Program-made: the position numbers and the translations under genes
The notes under the pieces: model-generated
What the model was told of the DNA's origin: nothing
Database searches by the model: none
Seen by the model: the letters and a program-made list of their open reading frames with translations, nothing else
Part shown: one piece after another, positions 1 to 28,336 of the stretch
Position numbering within the stretch: the first letter of the stretch is position 1
How the letters are laid out: each line of letters begins with the position of its first letter
From: Euglena gracilis
Lineage: Eukaryota; Euglenida; Euglenophyceae; Euglenales
Reading direction: 5' to 3'
Assembly: GCA_039621445.1 (NCBI GenBank)
Contig: CP154956.1
Span: forward strand, 77,062,474 to 77,126,473
Length of the DNA: 64,000 bases

Positions 1-514
1 TGGAAGGGGGTTCCCTCCCCACCCAGCCACTAGACATAGGATTTTCAGGATTTTCCTTCAGCCATGCCCCCCCCCCTGTTGGAAGAGAAGAAAAAGGTTT
101 TGACCAGGTGAGGAGAGAATGGCGGAAAACAGCAGCCCTCCCTCCGCACCTTTGCACGTTTGCGAGGGCGAATGACGACCGGAAACTGCCACCCTCTGCT
201 CCTTCGTCGCTGGGACACACACACGTCGAAAGCACCGAAGGTGGATTTTCAGGCATGGTCACCTTGCACCTTGCCTTGGGGTGGCTGGGCAGGCACCACC
301 AACGCACCTGGATCTGACCGCTGGAGGGGGGGGGGGGCAATTGCAGAAGTCCCAGGCATTCTGCCGGGACATTCCACTGAAGGCGCTGGTAACCCAGAAA
401 AGGGCCATTTGTGACCCGTTTTTTTTGCCACAGGCCTCTTTCGCCAAATCCCCCCACCCTGGCCCCAGGGGGTAACAAGCACCCCAAGGCACTCCAGACC
501 CCCCAACCGAACTT

Positions 515-17001
<16,487 letters not shown>

Positions 17002-17689
17002 TCTGCGCGCAGTCTCGTGTGCAGCCCTGTCCTACGAATGGCCCGGGGTTGCCCGTGGGAGGTTGACCCGGAGGAACAACCCATTTCCAAACAACGTTTG
17101 CCACAGTGCCCCCCACCCAATGACCAGGGCTGGATTGCAGAAGCCACATGCGGTCCAGTGGCATCCGTTTCATTCCAGTCCAGTCTGTTTCTTGTACGAT
17201 TATGCGCCTCTATAACGGCCGTCACTCGGACCATCAGGGGCCGGAACACTCGTGTTCCTATTGCCTTTGCACCTGTCGGGAGCTCTCCTGGCACAGCAGT
17301 GTTGGCCAGGAGATTGCTGACTGCCAAGGTCCACCTGAATGCAGAAGAATTTGCCTGTATAACAAGAGTCGATCATTTTTTTTTCTGTTTGATACCTTTC
17401 CGCAGGTGAGCTCCTTTTTATGTTGAGTTCTTATTTATGTCATCAAATGGCTTCTGGACTGATGGGTACATGCTGAATTGCCAGGTGACAGTTTCCGCCG
17501 ACCGGGGGGGGGGAAATTGTTTTTGAGCAAGGATGGAAACAAACAAAATTTGACACACACTTGTGGTGTGTTGAATTGTTGTGTGTGGTTTTTTTTTGAA
17601 AAGAATTAAGCTTCATGTTTCATAGTTTTTTTTTGGTTCACATGTTTTTTTCAGTATTAAATAATTTTTCAATTTGCCAAGGTAGAGAC

Positions 17690-17724
<35 letters not shown>

Positions 17725-19880
17725 CTCAAAAGAGGAGGAAAAACACACTGCTCACAATTTTCCCCCACAATATCCACCAAGGCGCACAAAAATTCAGTCT
17801 TTTTTCAAAAAGAATCAAATGAACGACAAAGATGTTACGAACAGAAACATGTTTTTTTAAAAAAAACATTCACAAGGTATTTCTTTCGCAAATATAATTT
17901 TGTACCACAAATTTTTTTGTGTTCTTCGTTTCAAAGTTCATATCTTCTTTTTTTATCTATTTCAAAAAGTCGACCATGACTTTTTATGCATATTACATTG
18001 ATCTTTTTGAAATTTCTTCAAAATCTCATGGCACAACGGGAATAAAAAACTATGTCACAAAGAAGCCATTGTTTGGTGAAGATATATGTCATTTTGATGA
18101 AAGAACTCTGAATTAATGCCCTGAATCGGAGGCAGTTCCAAAAACTGTCATATGCTGAATTTTTTTTTCCATTGTAGACCCAAAATTACCCAAATGTAAC
18201 AAAATCAGTTCTTTTAAATTGACCAATTAGCCATCGGCCGACCCCTTCTCGGGGGGGGGGGGGGATTCACTGTTTTTTTTTTTTGCTGCAAGTCCTGCCA
18301 GCCAGCCCCTTTTTTTGCTGGGTCCAGCCCAAAATTTTTTGGAAGCAGTGTTCAAAAAGGCCAAAAATGGTGTTTTTGTTTTGGGGGGTTGTCAAATGCT
18401 CATTTTTTCAAAATTATGTTTTGCAGTGGTTTTGGGCAACTGTCCGATTTCGCCAGCCCTGCCCACAGGTCCAGCTGGGGTTCAGTCACTTCCAATCGAC
18501 CAAAAACCAGTCAGTCATTTTTTTGGGGGGGGGAACTTAAAAATGGTCAAAAAAATTCTGCGCTTTCGGTGCCATGCATCTCTTTAAGGACCCCCCCGGG
18601 GGGTTGCTGGGCTAGGGTTAGAAATTTGGGCTCGCCAGCCCCCCCCCCCACCGGGGGTACCCAGGACCCCCAAAAGGTCAAAATTTTCCTTCCGGCGTTT
18701 TGCATTTTTGCATTTTTGACAAAGTTTTGGCCAAAAATTTCCCCAAATAGCATTTTTAGCCTTTTTTGGGGGGTGAATAATTATCGGCCCGGGCGACCTA
18801 ACATCCCTCCCCTGTCTCTTTACTCCTGAGGTCAGTGTATTTGCTTACCAAAGAGGTTAGTTGGTGGACAGACAACATATTTTATTTGGCAAATGTGTCA
18901 AGGAATGTTTTTTTTTTATGTCTTTCAGCTGCAATCTGCAATTTCCGGACCATTTTCGACCATTTTCATTTTTGGGGAGGGGGCATTTTTTTGACCAGCT
19001 TTGACTGGTTTTGACCAGTTTTGGCCATCTTTGACCAATTAGGATGATATTGCCCAACTGACCAAAATACCTTTTTATTTGGCCCCAAAAATGGTCAACA
19101 GTGGCCAAGCATTGGGTTGGAAACCAATGACACCCTGCATCCAAAAGAGGAATGAAATTTGACCTAAAAAAAATGGCATACCTGGAAAAAACACGATCCC
19201 CCACCAATGGGGTTTCCAGGTTTCCGTTCAGCTTTAGAACAAGTTGCTGGCTGTTGGACGGCTAAAGAAATCACCTGGATGTGGGTCTTGAGTGATTCTG
19301 TGCACATTGGGGCCTTGGTGAAACCCTGCACCGAAGGAATTGGTGACTGCCATGGATGGTGTGTGGGGGGTAAACTGCTAACAAGAATCCCCTTGGTCCA
19401 GCCCATTGATTCACTGAGTGGCCCTCGCCCTGCCGAAAATCAGACCGCGCCATTGTTTAGGTGGGGGTGCCCCCCCCCCCCTGGACCGGAGGAGGTAGCA
19501 CGACCCCCCCCCACACCGACCCTCATATCGAACCCTGGGGCTGTGCATGCCAGGGGATGATACAAGTGCCTGAAAAGAATTTCGGACCAATATGCAGCGG
19601 AAAATGGTTCCTCTGCTCACCCTCTGCGGTGGGTACACACCAGGCCCTTGTGCAAGCCCTCCCCCACGTAGGCAATCGGCTGGCGGTGCTGCCGGCCGAC
19701 ATTCCAAACCTCGGACGTCACAGCACTGTGAACGCGTGCAAAGCCTGCTGAGCCCTTTCCCTTCCTAAACACTGTACCAACAGGCAACACCATCTGTACA
19801 AAATGGAATGAAGCAATGATGTGCATCCCAAGAAAGCAATTTGGGAGATGGGAAGAGATATTGTGTGCAATCTCTGTGGT
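17002..19880. other. Gene-poor interval after the large gene
   Basis: I see no convincing gene. The stretch 17,500-18,250 is AT-rich with a short GA repeat (17,694-17,720). From 18,250 to 18,800 there is repeat-like sequence with C/G runs and AAAATTTTTGG phrases, including the CCAGTCAGTCA phrase shared with the 42.5-kb MITE family. The rest (18,850-19,880) is unassigned. Confidence 0.5.
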
Positions 19881-19889
19881 GTGTATAAA

Positions 19890-20245
19890 CCCCCCTACTT
19901 ATAAACCCCCGGGGTTTAATGGATCCGGTTTGGTTGGTCGGCCGAAGGGGGGGGGTTATAGGATCCGGAATTGTTGGTGAAAATCTGACCCCCCCCCAAA
20001 ATGACCCCGAACCCCCCCCCCAAATTGCAATTTTCAATCGCAATTTTCGGCAAATTTGGTCAAAAATGGCATTTTTGATGATGGTGGGTCTCAAAAAATT
20101 GCCAAAAAGTCAGTTTTTTTTGGTGGTTTGGGGCTGGAATAATCGTCCCCGGCAGTTTGCATTTTTCTTCCCCAGGGGGGGGTTATAGGATCCGGTTTGG
20201 TTGGTCGGCCCGAGGGGGGTTTTATAAGTGAGGGGTGGGGTTTAG
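19890..20245. mobile_element. Inverted-repeat element with TTATAAACCCCC ends
   Basis: The left part has CCCTACTTATAAACCCCC and the right part the inverse (GGGGTTTTATAAGTGAGGGG). Inside, GGATCCGGTTTGGTTGGTCG occurs near both ends. No clear target duplication was found, so the limits are approximate. Confidence 0.45.
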
Positions 20246-20810
20246 GTGTGGTGGAAACGTGTTTGCCCAGGTTAATTTTGGTTATAACATTTGTAGGGAA
20301 TCACACGGTTCTTGTCAGGGTGGTCGATATGGGACGGGTTTTTTGTTTTAAGGATCACTTTTACACCGAAGGGCCACCCTTCGGGTCGGGGGGGGGGGGG
20401 GGGTTATTTTGGGGGGTCTTATTTTTGGATTTTTTCTTGACCGACCCGGGCTCAAAAAACCATCAATTTTCAGGTTCCCAAAAGTATTAAAAGTTTTCCT
20501 TTGGCTCTTCACGCCATGTTTTTACATTGGTGTAAGTTGACATTTAGCATGATTTTTTGCACCACAAAAATCTGAAATTTTTTTTGAAATTGCATCATTT
20601 TTGTTTGAAATTGAGGTTTTTGGAAATTTTACAGGAAGATTTTCACCGACTTCGGCGCGACTTCAGGGGTCGTCTTATTTTTGTATTTTTGCTCAATCGG
20701 CCCAGGGGGGGTGTTATTTTGGGGGGCTAAATTGAAATCTGGATGTGTTGGGTGGACGGGCGAAGGTCCAAGGATGCCAGAAATCACCTTTTTTCCGAAG
20801 TCTACCTTTA

Positions 20811-20992
20811 CCCCCCCCCCCCCGCGGCGCTTGGTCCCCTCCTCCTTACATGCACATTTGGCCCCCTAAAGTTGGCCTTCAACCTTTTGAACATGGCTGC
20901 CAAAATTCTTAACATGCAAACTTCGCCCCCCTAAGGTTGGCCCCTGGCCTTCAGTCATGGCTTGGGCCAAGTGCCGGGGGGGGGGGGGGGGA
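20811..20992. mobile_element. C-run-terminated MITE, copy 1 (GCGCTTGG family)
   Basis: A run of C precedes GGCGCTTGGTCCC on the left, and CCAAGTGCC is followed by a run of G on the right. The interior (GCACATTTGGCCCCC, AACATGCAAACTTCGCCC) is shared, in opposite orientation, with 42,940-43,132. Two copies with the same outer C/G runs imply the homopolymers belong to the element. The interval 20,993-22,080 contains no gene I can support. Confidence 0.6.
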
Positions 20993-22081
20993 CTGCCCTG
21001 GTCGTGGTGCGGCAAACCGATTTCGGAGTGGTTGCCTGGGATTATGAGGCTTCTCCAGACCTGTGTTCTTGCCGTCGCTGCTATCAAATGCATTCCCGCC
21101 ATGCAATGCCGGCAGAGCACCATTTCCACCGATTGATTGTCCCCAGCCGCCCTCACTGAAGAGAATGCTTGTGGCTGAAAACTTTGATTCCAATTAAGGG
21201 TCTGACTGATTAAGACATGCAACTGGGGACGACCCCATCATGTGCTTCCCCACCTCCCTCCCCCGTAGATGACTTCTCGGCTACTCTCAACCGGCGTATG
21301 ACCTTGGGCAACGATGTGACTCCCCCGGCAAACGATCCAAGTGGCATTCTGCAGGTTTCCGTTTTCTAGTTCCAACGGTTTCAGGGGTTATCATTTCCCC
21401 TTGCCAACACCCCTCTACAGATGTGATAGAGAAAATGACCCAGAGCAAATGGGGGGGAGGGAACGGAGGGGTATCTGTGGGAGGATGCTTGAGATCGAAC
21501 GATCGAGGTGGAGAATCCTGCATGCGTGCCAAGATTTGCACGACAAAACGGAGTTGCACACACAGGGCACACGCAACACAAGGGATTTTGTCATTTTGGG
21601 GCAGTTGCGTGCGAAAGGACTTCTACAGCAAAACGTATTTTCACTCAAAATTTTCCCATTTTTTTTTCCGACTCTGAACGACCTCCAAGGACCTTCAAGG
21701 ATTTTCTAGAGCATTCCTCGAACCTGCTCAAATGATATTTAAGGATGCTCTAGAGCATAGGGGGAAACACAAACATTTTTTGTGGTTTTTCCCCTCGCCA
21801 GTGATATTTTGATCTTTACCAAAAACTTTCGACCATGAAAATTCCTCATTTCACCCGTTTTATCCTTGGACCAAAATTTTTTTTAATTTTTTGGCATTTT
21901 GCGGTTTTGGTCAGCAAAATGTATATTTTAGTACAAAATGAAAAATATTTCACGGGCGAAATTTTTCTGAGTCCTCTCCAAAAGAAAGTGTTTATTTGGG
22001 GGAGCTTCTGAAGGATTTTGTATATAATTTGCTTTTTTTTTGTTTCTTCGTGTTTTTTTGCACCACATTTTTCTAGGGTCA

Positions 22082-22568
22082 ATATCAGTCAGGGGGGGGG
22101 GGATTGATATCCGCAATTTTTCTGCAATTTCCGCAATTTTCCGCAATTTTCCACAATTTTTCCGCAATTTCCGCAATTTTTCCGCAATTTTTTTTTTCGC
22201 AGAATTTTTTTCCCACCACCGAAGATGGAAGATGAGTTCAGGCCATTCTTCAAATGGATCAACAGGTGTGCTATTGTGTTTTGTTCCCCCCCCAGTTTAC
22301 CAATTTTTCTCACAGGTGCACCACTGGTCACAGGATTGGGTGCGTCCTACTTGTGCATAGAACTTCAAGCGTGTTGATTTGTGCTCGCCTGCATCGACGT
22401 GGGTGTTGCGGTGTTCTGAACCTCATAATTGAAAATTTTCTAAGTCCCCTCAAGCAGAAATGTTTATATTCCCGATATCAATTTTTCCGCAATTTCCGCA
22501 ATTTTTCCGCAATTTTTCCGCAATTTTTCCGAAGGCCTCCGATATCAATTATCCCCCCCCCTGTATCA
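22082..22568. mobile_element. Inverted-repeat element with CCGCAATTTT tandem arrays
   Basis: Ends resemble inverted ATCAGTC-G run-ATTGATATC on the left and its counterpart near 22,540-22,568. Just inside each end is a tandem array of CCGCAATTT or CCGCAATTTTT (about 22,112-22,198 and 22,483-22,535). The centre is unassigned. The interval 22,569-23,520 shows no gene. Confidence 0.45.
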
Positions 22569-23524
22569 GTATGTTGCGTTATAACATCTCAGAATCCTCC
22601 GACAGGAGTTATCGACTTACGGTTTCGTGGGAAGAGACACATCTCCAACCCCCACCGCCTTCTTCTGCCTCGTGTATATTCGGTAGAGCCTCTCACCAAG
22701 GAACTTGATCTGTCCGACTGTTTGAGCAGAACAAACCGACGCACTGAACGCCTGCTTGCCTGCCTTGGGATGAGTATTGTTTAACCTGTCAAAGTCCCTT
22801 GGAGAGCACAAAATGAGGCCAGATTTCAGAAAGAGACATGCGGGACTACGGGACATATCTCCGGACTAAAGAAATTTTGTTGGGGAGCCTAGGTACCAGG
22901 GGGGGGGGGACGTCCCGTGGGACCCCCTTGTCGGTCCGAACTTAACTGGATAGGGGGGGGTGGAGGGTTCGGGGACCCGAACTTGACTACCTGGGGGGAG
23001 GTAAACACTGGCTGGCTGGCCGGGCGAGGTACATTCCTCGGAGGCAAGGTACACGGGGGGTGGGGGGTGAATTTTGCAGGCATTCTTGGTGTCCCAACAG
23101 GAGTAGGAATGCAATCGCGTCTCTTTTTGCATTTTTCACATAATTTTTGGTTTTTTTTTAATCTCCCCCCTTGAAGCGACTGTTCAATTTTCTCTGACAT
23201 TTTTGGCCCTGATTTCCGCCCCCCCCCCCCCGAGACCCACTTGCCGACAAATTGTGCGTTTTTTGGAATCAGCAAGTCCCCAAAATCCATAAAAATGATC
23301 GCACTCCTTCAAAAGACACGAACAACCTTGGCGAAGTTAAACCATCGTGGCTCCGCCCCCCCCCCCTGCACATGGACGCTTGGTGGGGGGGGGGGCCGGA
23401 GGTGGGGATGGTTGTCGCTTTCTGGTGTGTTTCTGGGTGGGTGTTTGGGGCTGCTTGGTCGGGGGCCCCCTTTCTGGCTGGGACGTTTTTGTTTTTTTTC
23501 TGCTGATTTTCTGGGCGGGGGGGT

Positions 23525-23775
23525 TGGGCTCACCATCTTCTTGTGCTTCGCCCTCTTGGTCCCTTCCTCCCCCTTCCTGTGTCGTGGGAGTCCGAGACCA
23601 TTCGGGCTCCGCATGGTGAGGTACTGTGCAAAACCACCCCTGTGGGCCATAATTTTTGAATTCTTGATACGACTCCCAGCCTCAAATAATGGGCCTGACG
23701 GCCTCCTAAATTTTTCTGGCCTTCCTCCACTTTGCAAACCAGTATTCTTCCACCATAAAACCCCAGCCCCTCCGG
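23525..23775 (-). mobile_element. Diverged DIRS internal complementary region and 3' remnant
   Basis: The stretch around 23,527-23,620 (GGCTCACCATCTTCTTGTG, TTCGCCCTCTTGGTCCC, CGGGCTCCGCATGGTGAGG) is a mutated version of the internal complementary region of the better preserved DIRS element at 33,393-33,498. It ends where the + strand DIRS 5' terminus begins (23,779). It is probably the tail of an older minus-strand copy. Confidence 0.5.
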
Positions 23776-23778
23776 TGG

Positions 23779-23903
23779 GACACCTCGGGCTCCGCACTTT
23801 GCCATTGTGAGGCCATGCCTTGCTCGCCGGCGGTTTGCTGTGTGATTGTTCGCTGCGCTGGGTTAGGAGGCCCCGCTTAGTGCCTTTTTCGCCGGAGTTG
23901 GCT
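23779..23903 (+). repeat. 5' inverted terminal repeat of the + strand DIRS element
   Basis: It starts GACACCTCGGGCTCCGC and runs to GCCGGAGTTGGCTG. It is nearly identical to the complement of 37,749-37,875. The outer 37 bases are complementary to an internal segment near 28,298-28,333, the arrangement expected for DIRS circle-junction replication. Confidence 0.75.
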
Positions 23904-24053
23904 GAATCCTAACTTGCCCTTCGACACCAAGAAGAAAGGAAAAGAGTTCACGAACGAAGAAGGACCGAGAAAAGAAGTCAATATCGATTCAGTATCCAGA
24001 AGAACGCGAACCAGACGAATATCAATTGGGAATTCAATTATCAATTTTCAATT

Positions 24054-24689
24054 TTGACTTCAATGAGCATGAAATGCAGTGGAGAAGAAATTGTAATTGC
24101 ATGGCCACGGACGTCCTGGAGCAGTGGCCGCAGAAGCGGGAGAATTTGGAGACCTTGGAGACCAGCAGGGTGGACCCACAGTGGCCACCAAGAAGCTAAG
24201 GAAGCTGCTGGAGAAATCCCCCGAGGGACCCACAGTGGTTATCTGCAAAAAATGAGGGGAAAAGGAACCCACAGTGGCCCTTTCAATAAACCCAGCCCCA
24301 GGAGGAAAAGGGACCCACAGTGGCCCTTTTGGAGGGAGGGGCAGAAACTCCTCCAACATTTATTTCTCAATTCCCAATTATTCAATCAAGGGGGGGACGC
24401 ACAGAGGCCCCCCTGTGGTGTGTCAACCAACCACATCAACATGGAGAAGACCTGATAGGCCAAACAGGGGCATTAAGCCCTATGGTATGTCTTCCAACAA
24501 CAAGATCCTCCAGAGAGGTGGGCAGAGAGAGAGAGAGAGAGCATTCACATCCCCCCAGAAAAAAATTCTTTTTCCAAGGGCCCAAGCCCTAGGGGACCTA
24601 GGGGTGCAATGACCAACACCCCCAGCCCTGCCCCCCCCAAAATCATCTTATCCAGGAAATAAATTCCATGGAGGAAATATGGGGAGACT
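24054..24689 (+). pseudogene. DIRS gag fragment
   Basis: The reading starts MTSMSMKCSG, parallel to the MTSMNNAV start of the minus-strand element. It keeps the DNA-level repeat GGGACCCACAGTGGCC, which encodes GTHSGP-type or GPTVAL-type repeats depending on frame. The N-terminal part of the longer copy, including its Cys-His stretch, is missing. Frame changes occur near poly-C runs. It ends at the LTR element inserted at 24,690. Nucleic-acid-binding capsid function is inferred from position only. Confidence 0.55.
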
Positions 24690-24889
24690 GTTGGCGGCGG
24701 CCCCTGGGGTGCGGCGCCGGGCGGGACCAAAAAAAGACCAACCGCGGATTCTTCCGCCTTGCGGAAGTTCCTAATTTAAGAATTATCTGACCGCCTCTCT
24801 GTAGGTGGGTCCAAGAAAATTACCCCAAGAAAATGACAAGTCTTGATGCATTGCTGGCAAACTGAAGGCGCCGGAAGACCCAGAAAACT
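24690..24889 (+). repeat. 5' LTR (200 bp)
   Basis: It begins TGTTGGCGGCGGCCCC and ends CCCAGAAAACT. It matches the 3' LTR closely except for a short region after GGTGGGTCCAAG, where the 3' LTR has CCTGAACACTTC and this copy has AAAATT. Confidence 0.85.
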
Positions 24890-24899
24890 GAAGTGTTCA
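24890..24899 (+). promoter_or_regulatory. Putative self-primed primer-binding site
   Basis: GAAGTGTTCA directly follows the 5' LTR and is the exact complement of TGAACACTTC at 27,027-27,036 inside the 3' LTR. In Tf1/sushi-type elements the first 11 nt of the mRNA fold back to prime at this position. By that model transcription would start at the T equivalent to 27,027. Confidence 0.55.
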
Positions 24900-25885
24900 T
24901 GGACTACCAGAACGCCAGAATGCCAGAATACCAGAATGCCAAGGAGATGAATGTCAGTTGGACAGCGGAAGAAGAAGACCACTCGAAAGTGCTGGAAGTG
25001 ACAGATTGGAGCTGGAGCAGATGGAGTGTTCGACCTCCAGAAGAATGATGGAGATCTGCAGTGACAGTGTGGGATGGCCAAGAAGAAGAAGAAGACGATT
25101 CAAGGAGTCCAGCTCCAAGCTATGAAGGTGCAGCTGAAGAGCAGCCATTCAGGAGGAGAAATGTGGTGATGGAGACCAGATCAGAACCAGGAGAACCAGA
25201 ATCAGGACCAGCTGCAGATGAGGAGTACTACGAGGTGGACGAGCCAGAGACCCAGCCAAGACCAAGTGGAAGAGGAAGAAGGATCAAGAGGCAGTACATC
25301 TCCGAGGAGTACGCCGTGCGCTGGGAATTCATCGACCTGATCCTGGACAAGTTCAACATTCAGCAAGAAGGTGTGCAAGAAGCATTTGCATCATGGGAAA
25401 ATGCAAGATTCCACAAGTTTTGGACAAGGGAAGACAATGCATTTGCGAGGACATGGACAAGGGAAAGGATATGGGCCAATCCACCGTGGACACTGATGAA
25501 TCAAGTCGTCCTCAAGATCATCGCGGACCAGGTGCAGGAAATGGTGCTGATTGCACCAGAGTGGCGTACAACAACCTGGTGGCCAGTGCTGCAGAAGATG
25601 ACAGTTAAGTTCATCATCTTCGAGGAAGGAACCCGGTTCTTCGAGATCTGGGACCAGCAGGCGGGCCAGATGCAGCCGACTGGGCCATTGCGTTGGCCAG
25701 TCCGGGCGTGCTTGGTCCGGTACCGAAGATTCCAGGAGGAGAGCCTGAAGGACATGCCCCCAGGAGATGAAGGAGCAACGTCCCGAGCCCGCAGGAGAAG
25801 TGGAGATGAACGTGGATTCTCCGAGGCGAGCAAGAGGAGGTACCGTCGACAGCGGTACCAGTGGTTCGCGGAGACGTGGGAATGA
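24899..25885 (+). CDS. LTR-element ORF with an in-frame TGA
   Basis: From ATG at 24,899 the frame runs MDYQNARMPEYQ to a TGA at 25,046-25,048, then stays open in the same frame to the stop at 25,885. The second part is acidic (GQEEEEDDSRS), then basic (GRGRRIKRQYI), then carries WANPPWTLMNQVVLKI followed by VLIAPEW and WW. This NPPW...P-x-W...WW pattern also occurs after RNase H in the DIRS elements here (YANPPWSVIQKF, TPYWDSATWW). It is a known feature of several protist retroelements, of unclear function. The C-terminal part is Arg-rich. The TGA may be read through, edited by mutation, or simply inactivating. Unrelated to transposases I know. Confidence 0.6.
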
Positions 25886-26470
25886 GGCGGTGTGGACCGA
25901 GTGTTGCCTGCCCTCCCCCTCCCAGCCTAATCCCCCTCCTCTGTGAGACCAGTGTCCAAGATCCCCGATCAGGAATTGAAGGATTTCAGCATGTTTTTTC
26001 AATGGTGCACGTACTGGCCTGCGTCAGCACAGAAAGACTGACTGAAAAATTCCAGGTGTTGGACGTCGATTGTCGTAGGATGCTCTGGGTGGATCGACGG
26101 CCCGTCACTCCTAGTGGGGGGGTGCTCAGGGAGGTTCGGCTGCCCGTCGCCGAAGATGAATCTTTGGGTTGGTTGGAGTGTGGTGGTGTGGACCCGAGGG
26201 TTGCCTGCCCCCCAATTTCAATTCAGTGGAATTGGATCAGATCTGCAGAATGGTTGGCATAGTGATTGAGGTGTAGACCTGCGGGTTGCCTGCCCCGTGT
26301 TGTTCTGTTCGATGTTAATTGGAAGCAGATTTGTATGAATCATAGGTGTGTGTGGCGGTGTGAACATCATGTTACCTGCCCCCTCCTCGATGAAGGAATT
26401 GTGACCCTGGGATCTTGATTCGAGAGTGGCGGTGTGAACTTCCTATGTTACCTGCCCCCGTTCACCGTTC
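25886..26470 (+). repeat. Five spaced repeats of a GTGTGGACC...GTTGCCTGCCC unit
   Basis: Related phrases of the form GGTGTGGACC-n-GTTGCCTGCCCC recur near 25,888, 26,186, 26,269, 26,352 and 26,428, the last two as GGTGTGAAC...GTTACCTGCCCC. They follow the ORF stop and resemble a structured 3' UTR or packaging region. They do not encode a shared peptide. Confidence 0.6.
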
Positions 26471-26569
26471 GCTACCTGGACATTGATGGAAGTGCAGACC
26501 CTGGACCGCGGTTTTAATCTCAGACTCAGAATTTGCTGTACGTTACTTCCTCCCCCCCCAAAAAAAAAA

Positions 26570-26870
26570 CCAGCCGGCCACACCCCAGCAAAAGAAAAAA
26601 GAAGGCCGAGGCCGAAGGCCTCGCCCCCCCCCCCCAGGGGGTAACCCCCCCAGGGGAGCCCAAAAAACCCCAGGCCTCGGGCCCACGGGGGCCGAGGCCC
26701 CCCCCCCCCAGGGGCTAACCCCCCCCAGGGGGACCCAAAAAAACCCAGGCCTCGGGCCACCTCGGGCCCACGGGGGCCGAGGCCCCCCCCCCGACGCCGA
26801 AGGCGTCGGGGACAAAAAAACACAAAGGGCCCGAACACTTCCCCGGGGCCGCCTCAAAAATTGCCGAAGG
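26570..26870 (+). repeat. GGCCGAGGCC hairpin repeats before the 3' LTR
   Basis: Two to three imperfect copies of a roughly 90-100-bp unit contain GGCCGAGGCC, C runs, CAGGGG-TAACCCC and CCTCGGGCCCACG phrases, each able to form a strong hairpin. A GACGCCGAAGGCGTC hairpin closes the series. They lie between the five-unit repeat and the purine tract of the LTR element. Confidence 0.6.
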
Positions 26871-26897
26871 CGGTACGCAAGCGGTCCGGGAGGGGAG

Positions 26898-27104
26898 TGT
26901 TGGCGGCGGCCCCTGGGGTGCGGCGCCGGGCGGGACTAAAAAAAGACCAACCGCGGAATCTTCCGCCTTGCGGAAGTTTCTAATTTAAGAATTATCTGAC
27001 CGCCTCTCTGTAGGTGGGTCCAAGCCTGAACACTTCACCCCAAGAAAATGACAAGTCTTGATGCATTGCTGGCAAACTGAAGGCGCCGGAAGACCCAGAA
27101 AACT
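26898..27104 (+). repeat. 3' LTR (207 bp)
   Basis: It begins TGTTGGCGGCGGCCCC, directly after the purine tract, and ends CCCAGAAAACT. It contains TGAACACTTC (27,027-27,036), the predicted mRNA 5' end complementary to the primer-binding site. Confidence 0.85.
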
Positions 27105-28336
27105 AGACAATGTCCACTGGACAACGTGGGGGGACTTTATGCAAACCCCCCCTGGTCTGTAATTCAGAAAGTTATCCCCAGATTAAGAATGTTTCCACAA
27201 GCCAAAGTTTTGATGGTCACCCCCTACTGGGATTCAGCCACATGGTGGCCCCAGTTAATAAAAATGAAAGTACCAGGGACCCCCTGCGTGAAAATCACCC
27301 CTTGCAAGGGTATGTTCACCAATTGCAGGCGGGAAAAAATGCCACCCCCCAGGTGGTCCCTGCTTTGCATGATTTGCTCAGGTAAATTCTGAAGGGGAAA
27401 CAAGTACAAAATTCAACCATTAACGATTTCCTGGGAAGAAACCCCAGTTTAAAGCGTTATCAAAGCGCTTTTACGCCTTTATGGGTAATTTTGGACAAAA
27501 TGGGGGTACCCCCCCGAAGCCACCACTGACCAAGTGGTTGACGCTTTACTTCAACTGTTTCAATTTTCAAAGGCCCAAGCACGCAATGCATACAGTGTTA
27601 TGCTATTGATCCCTGGCTTTGGAGGCCTGAGGTTCCATGCCACGTTGGCACCTTACAAAATAAAAGGCTTTGGAACCAAAATTTGGAGAAATGTGGTGCA
27701 TTCTGGGATCCCCTACCAGTCCTCCTGGGGCTGGCACAGTCCCCCCTGCCCTCTGATATATGTACATTGCGTACACAGCTCATTTTCTGTTCACGAATCC
27801 TCTGTTTATACTGAAGTTCAGATTTGGCACAGGTCCAAAGAACCACCAGTGTGTGGGGGGCGGCACCCTACATCAAAAGTAAACGTAAAGGTCAAAAACT
27901 CCATAAGTGGGAGCGAGTTGTCTCAATTCCCCAGTGCCCCCAAATCAGTCCGTTTCATTTAATGATGTCATATGTGGCAGCAACACGTTTCTTTATGAAA
28001 CCTGGGGGCCCCCTTTTAATTACGATAAAAAACCCCTACAAAGCCATTAAGGCAGATACCATTGCTTCTATCACCAAAGAATTTTTGACCAAACAGGGGG
28101 TACCCCCCCATGTTTGGGGACCCCACTCCACCAGAGGGGCAGGGGTTGGTTTGCTCAAAAAAATGGGCCTTTCTGCCCAACAAGTTTGTGAAATTGGTCA
28201 ATGGAAGGGGGTGGAGGCTTTCACAGCCCACTATCAAAGACTTGGTGCCCAAGGTGCTTTGGAAGGTGCCCTGGCTCCTTTTTTCAGTGCACAATCTGGC
28301 CTCACAATGGCAAAGTGCGGAGCCCGAGGTGTCTAG
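27105..28336 (+). pseudogene. DIRS RNase H tail and tyrosine recombinase (frameshifted)
   Basis: The first part encodes the ANPPWSVIQK and ATWWPQLIKM segment that follows RNase H in DIRS elements. After frame changes near C runs (about 27,510 and 27,660) the recombinase follows: FSKAQARNAYSVMLLIPG, then HLMMSYVAATRFF, then the catalytic HSTRGAG and the terminal FTAHYQRL tyrosine box (open from 27,824 to 28,336). Tyrosine recombinases replace integrase in DIRS elements and insert a circular DNA intermediate. Several frameshifts make this copy non-functional as read. Confidence 0.75.

Larger units (their letters stand above)
24690..27104 (+). mobile_element. Short LTR retrotransposon nested in the DIRS element (no RT)
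   Basis: Two direct repeats (24,690-24,889 and 26,898-27,104) bound 2.0 kb of interior. The flanks carry AGAC on both sides (24,686-24,689 and 27,105-27,108), a likely 4-bp target duplication. The LTRs begin TG and end CT, a known but non-canonical pair. A purine tract GGGAGGGGAG (26,888-26,897) directly precedes the 3' LTR, as a plus-strand primer should. The interior codes for one protein without reverse transcriptase or integrase motifs, so it must rely on another element. Confidence 0.8.

Noticed and set aside
27105-28336. Phage-type integrase of a bacterial origin
   Set aside because: The tyrosine recombinase lies after an RNase H tail with DIRS-specific ends, so it belongs to a eukaryotic retrotransposon.
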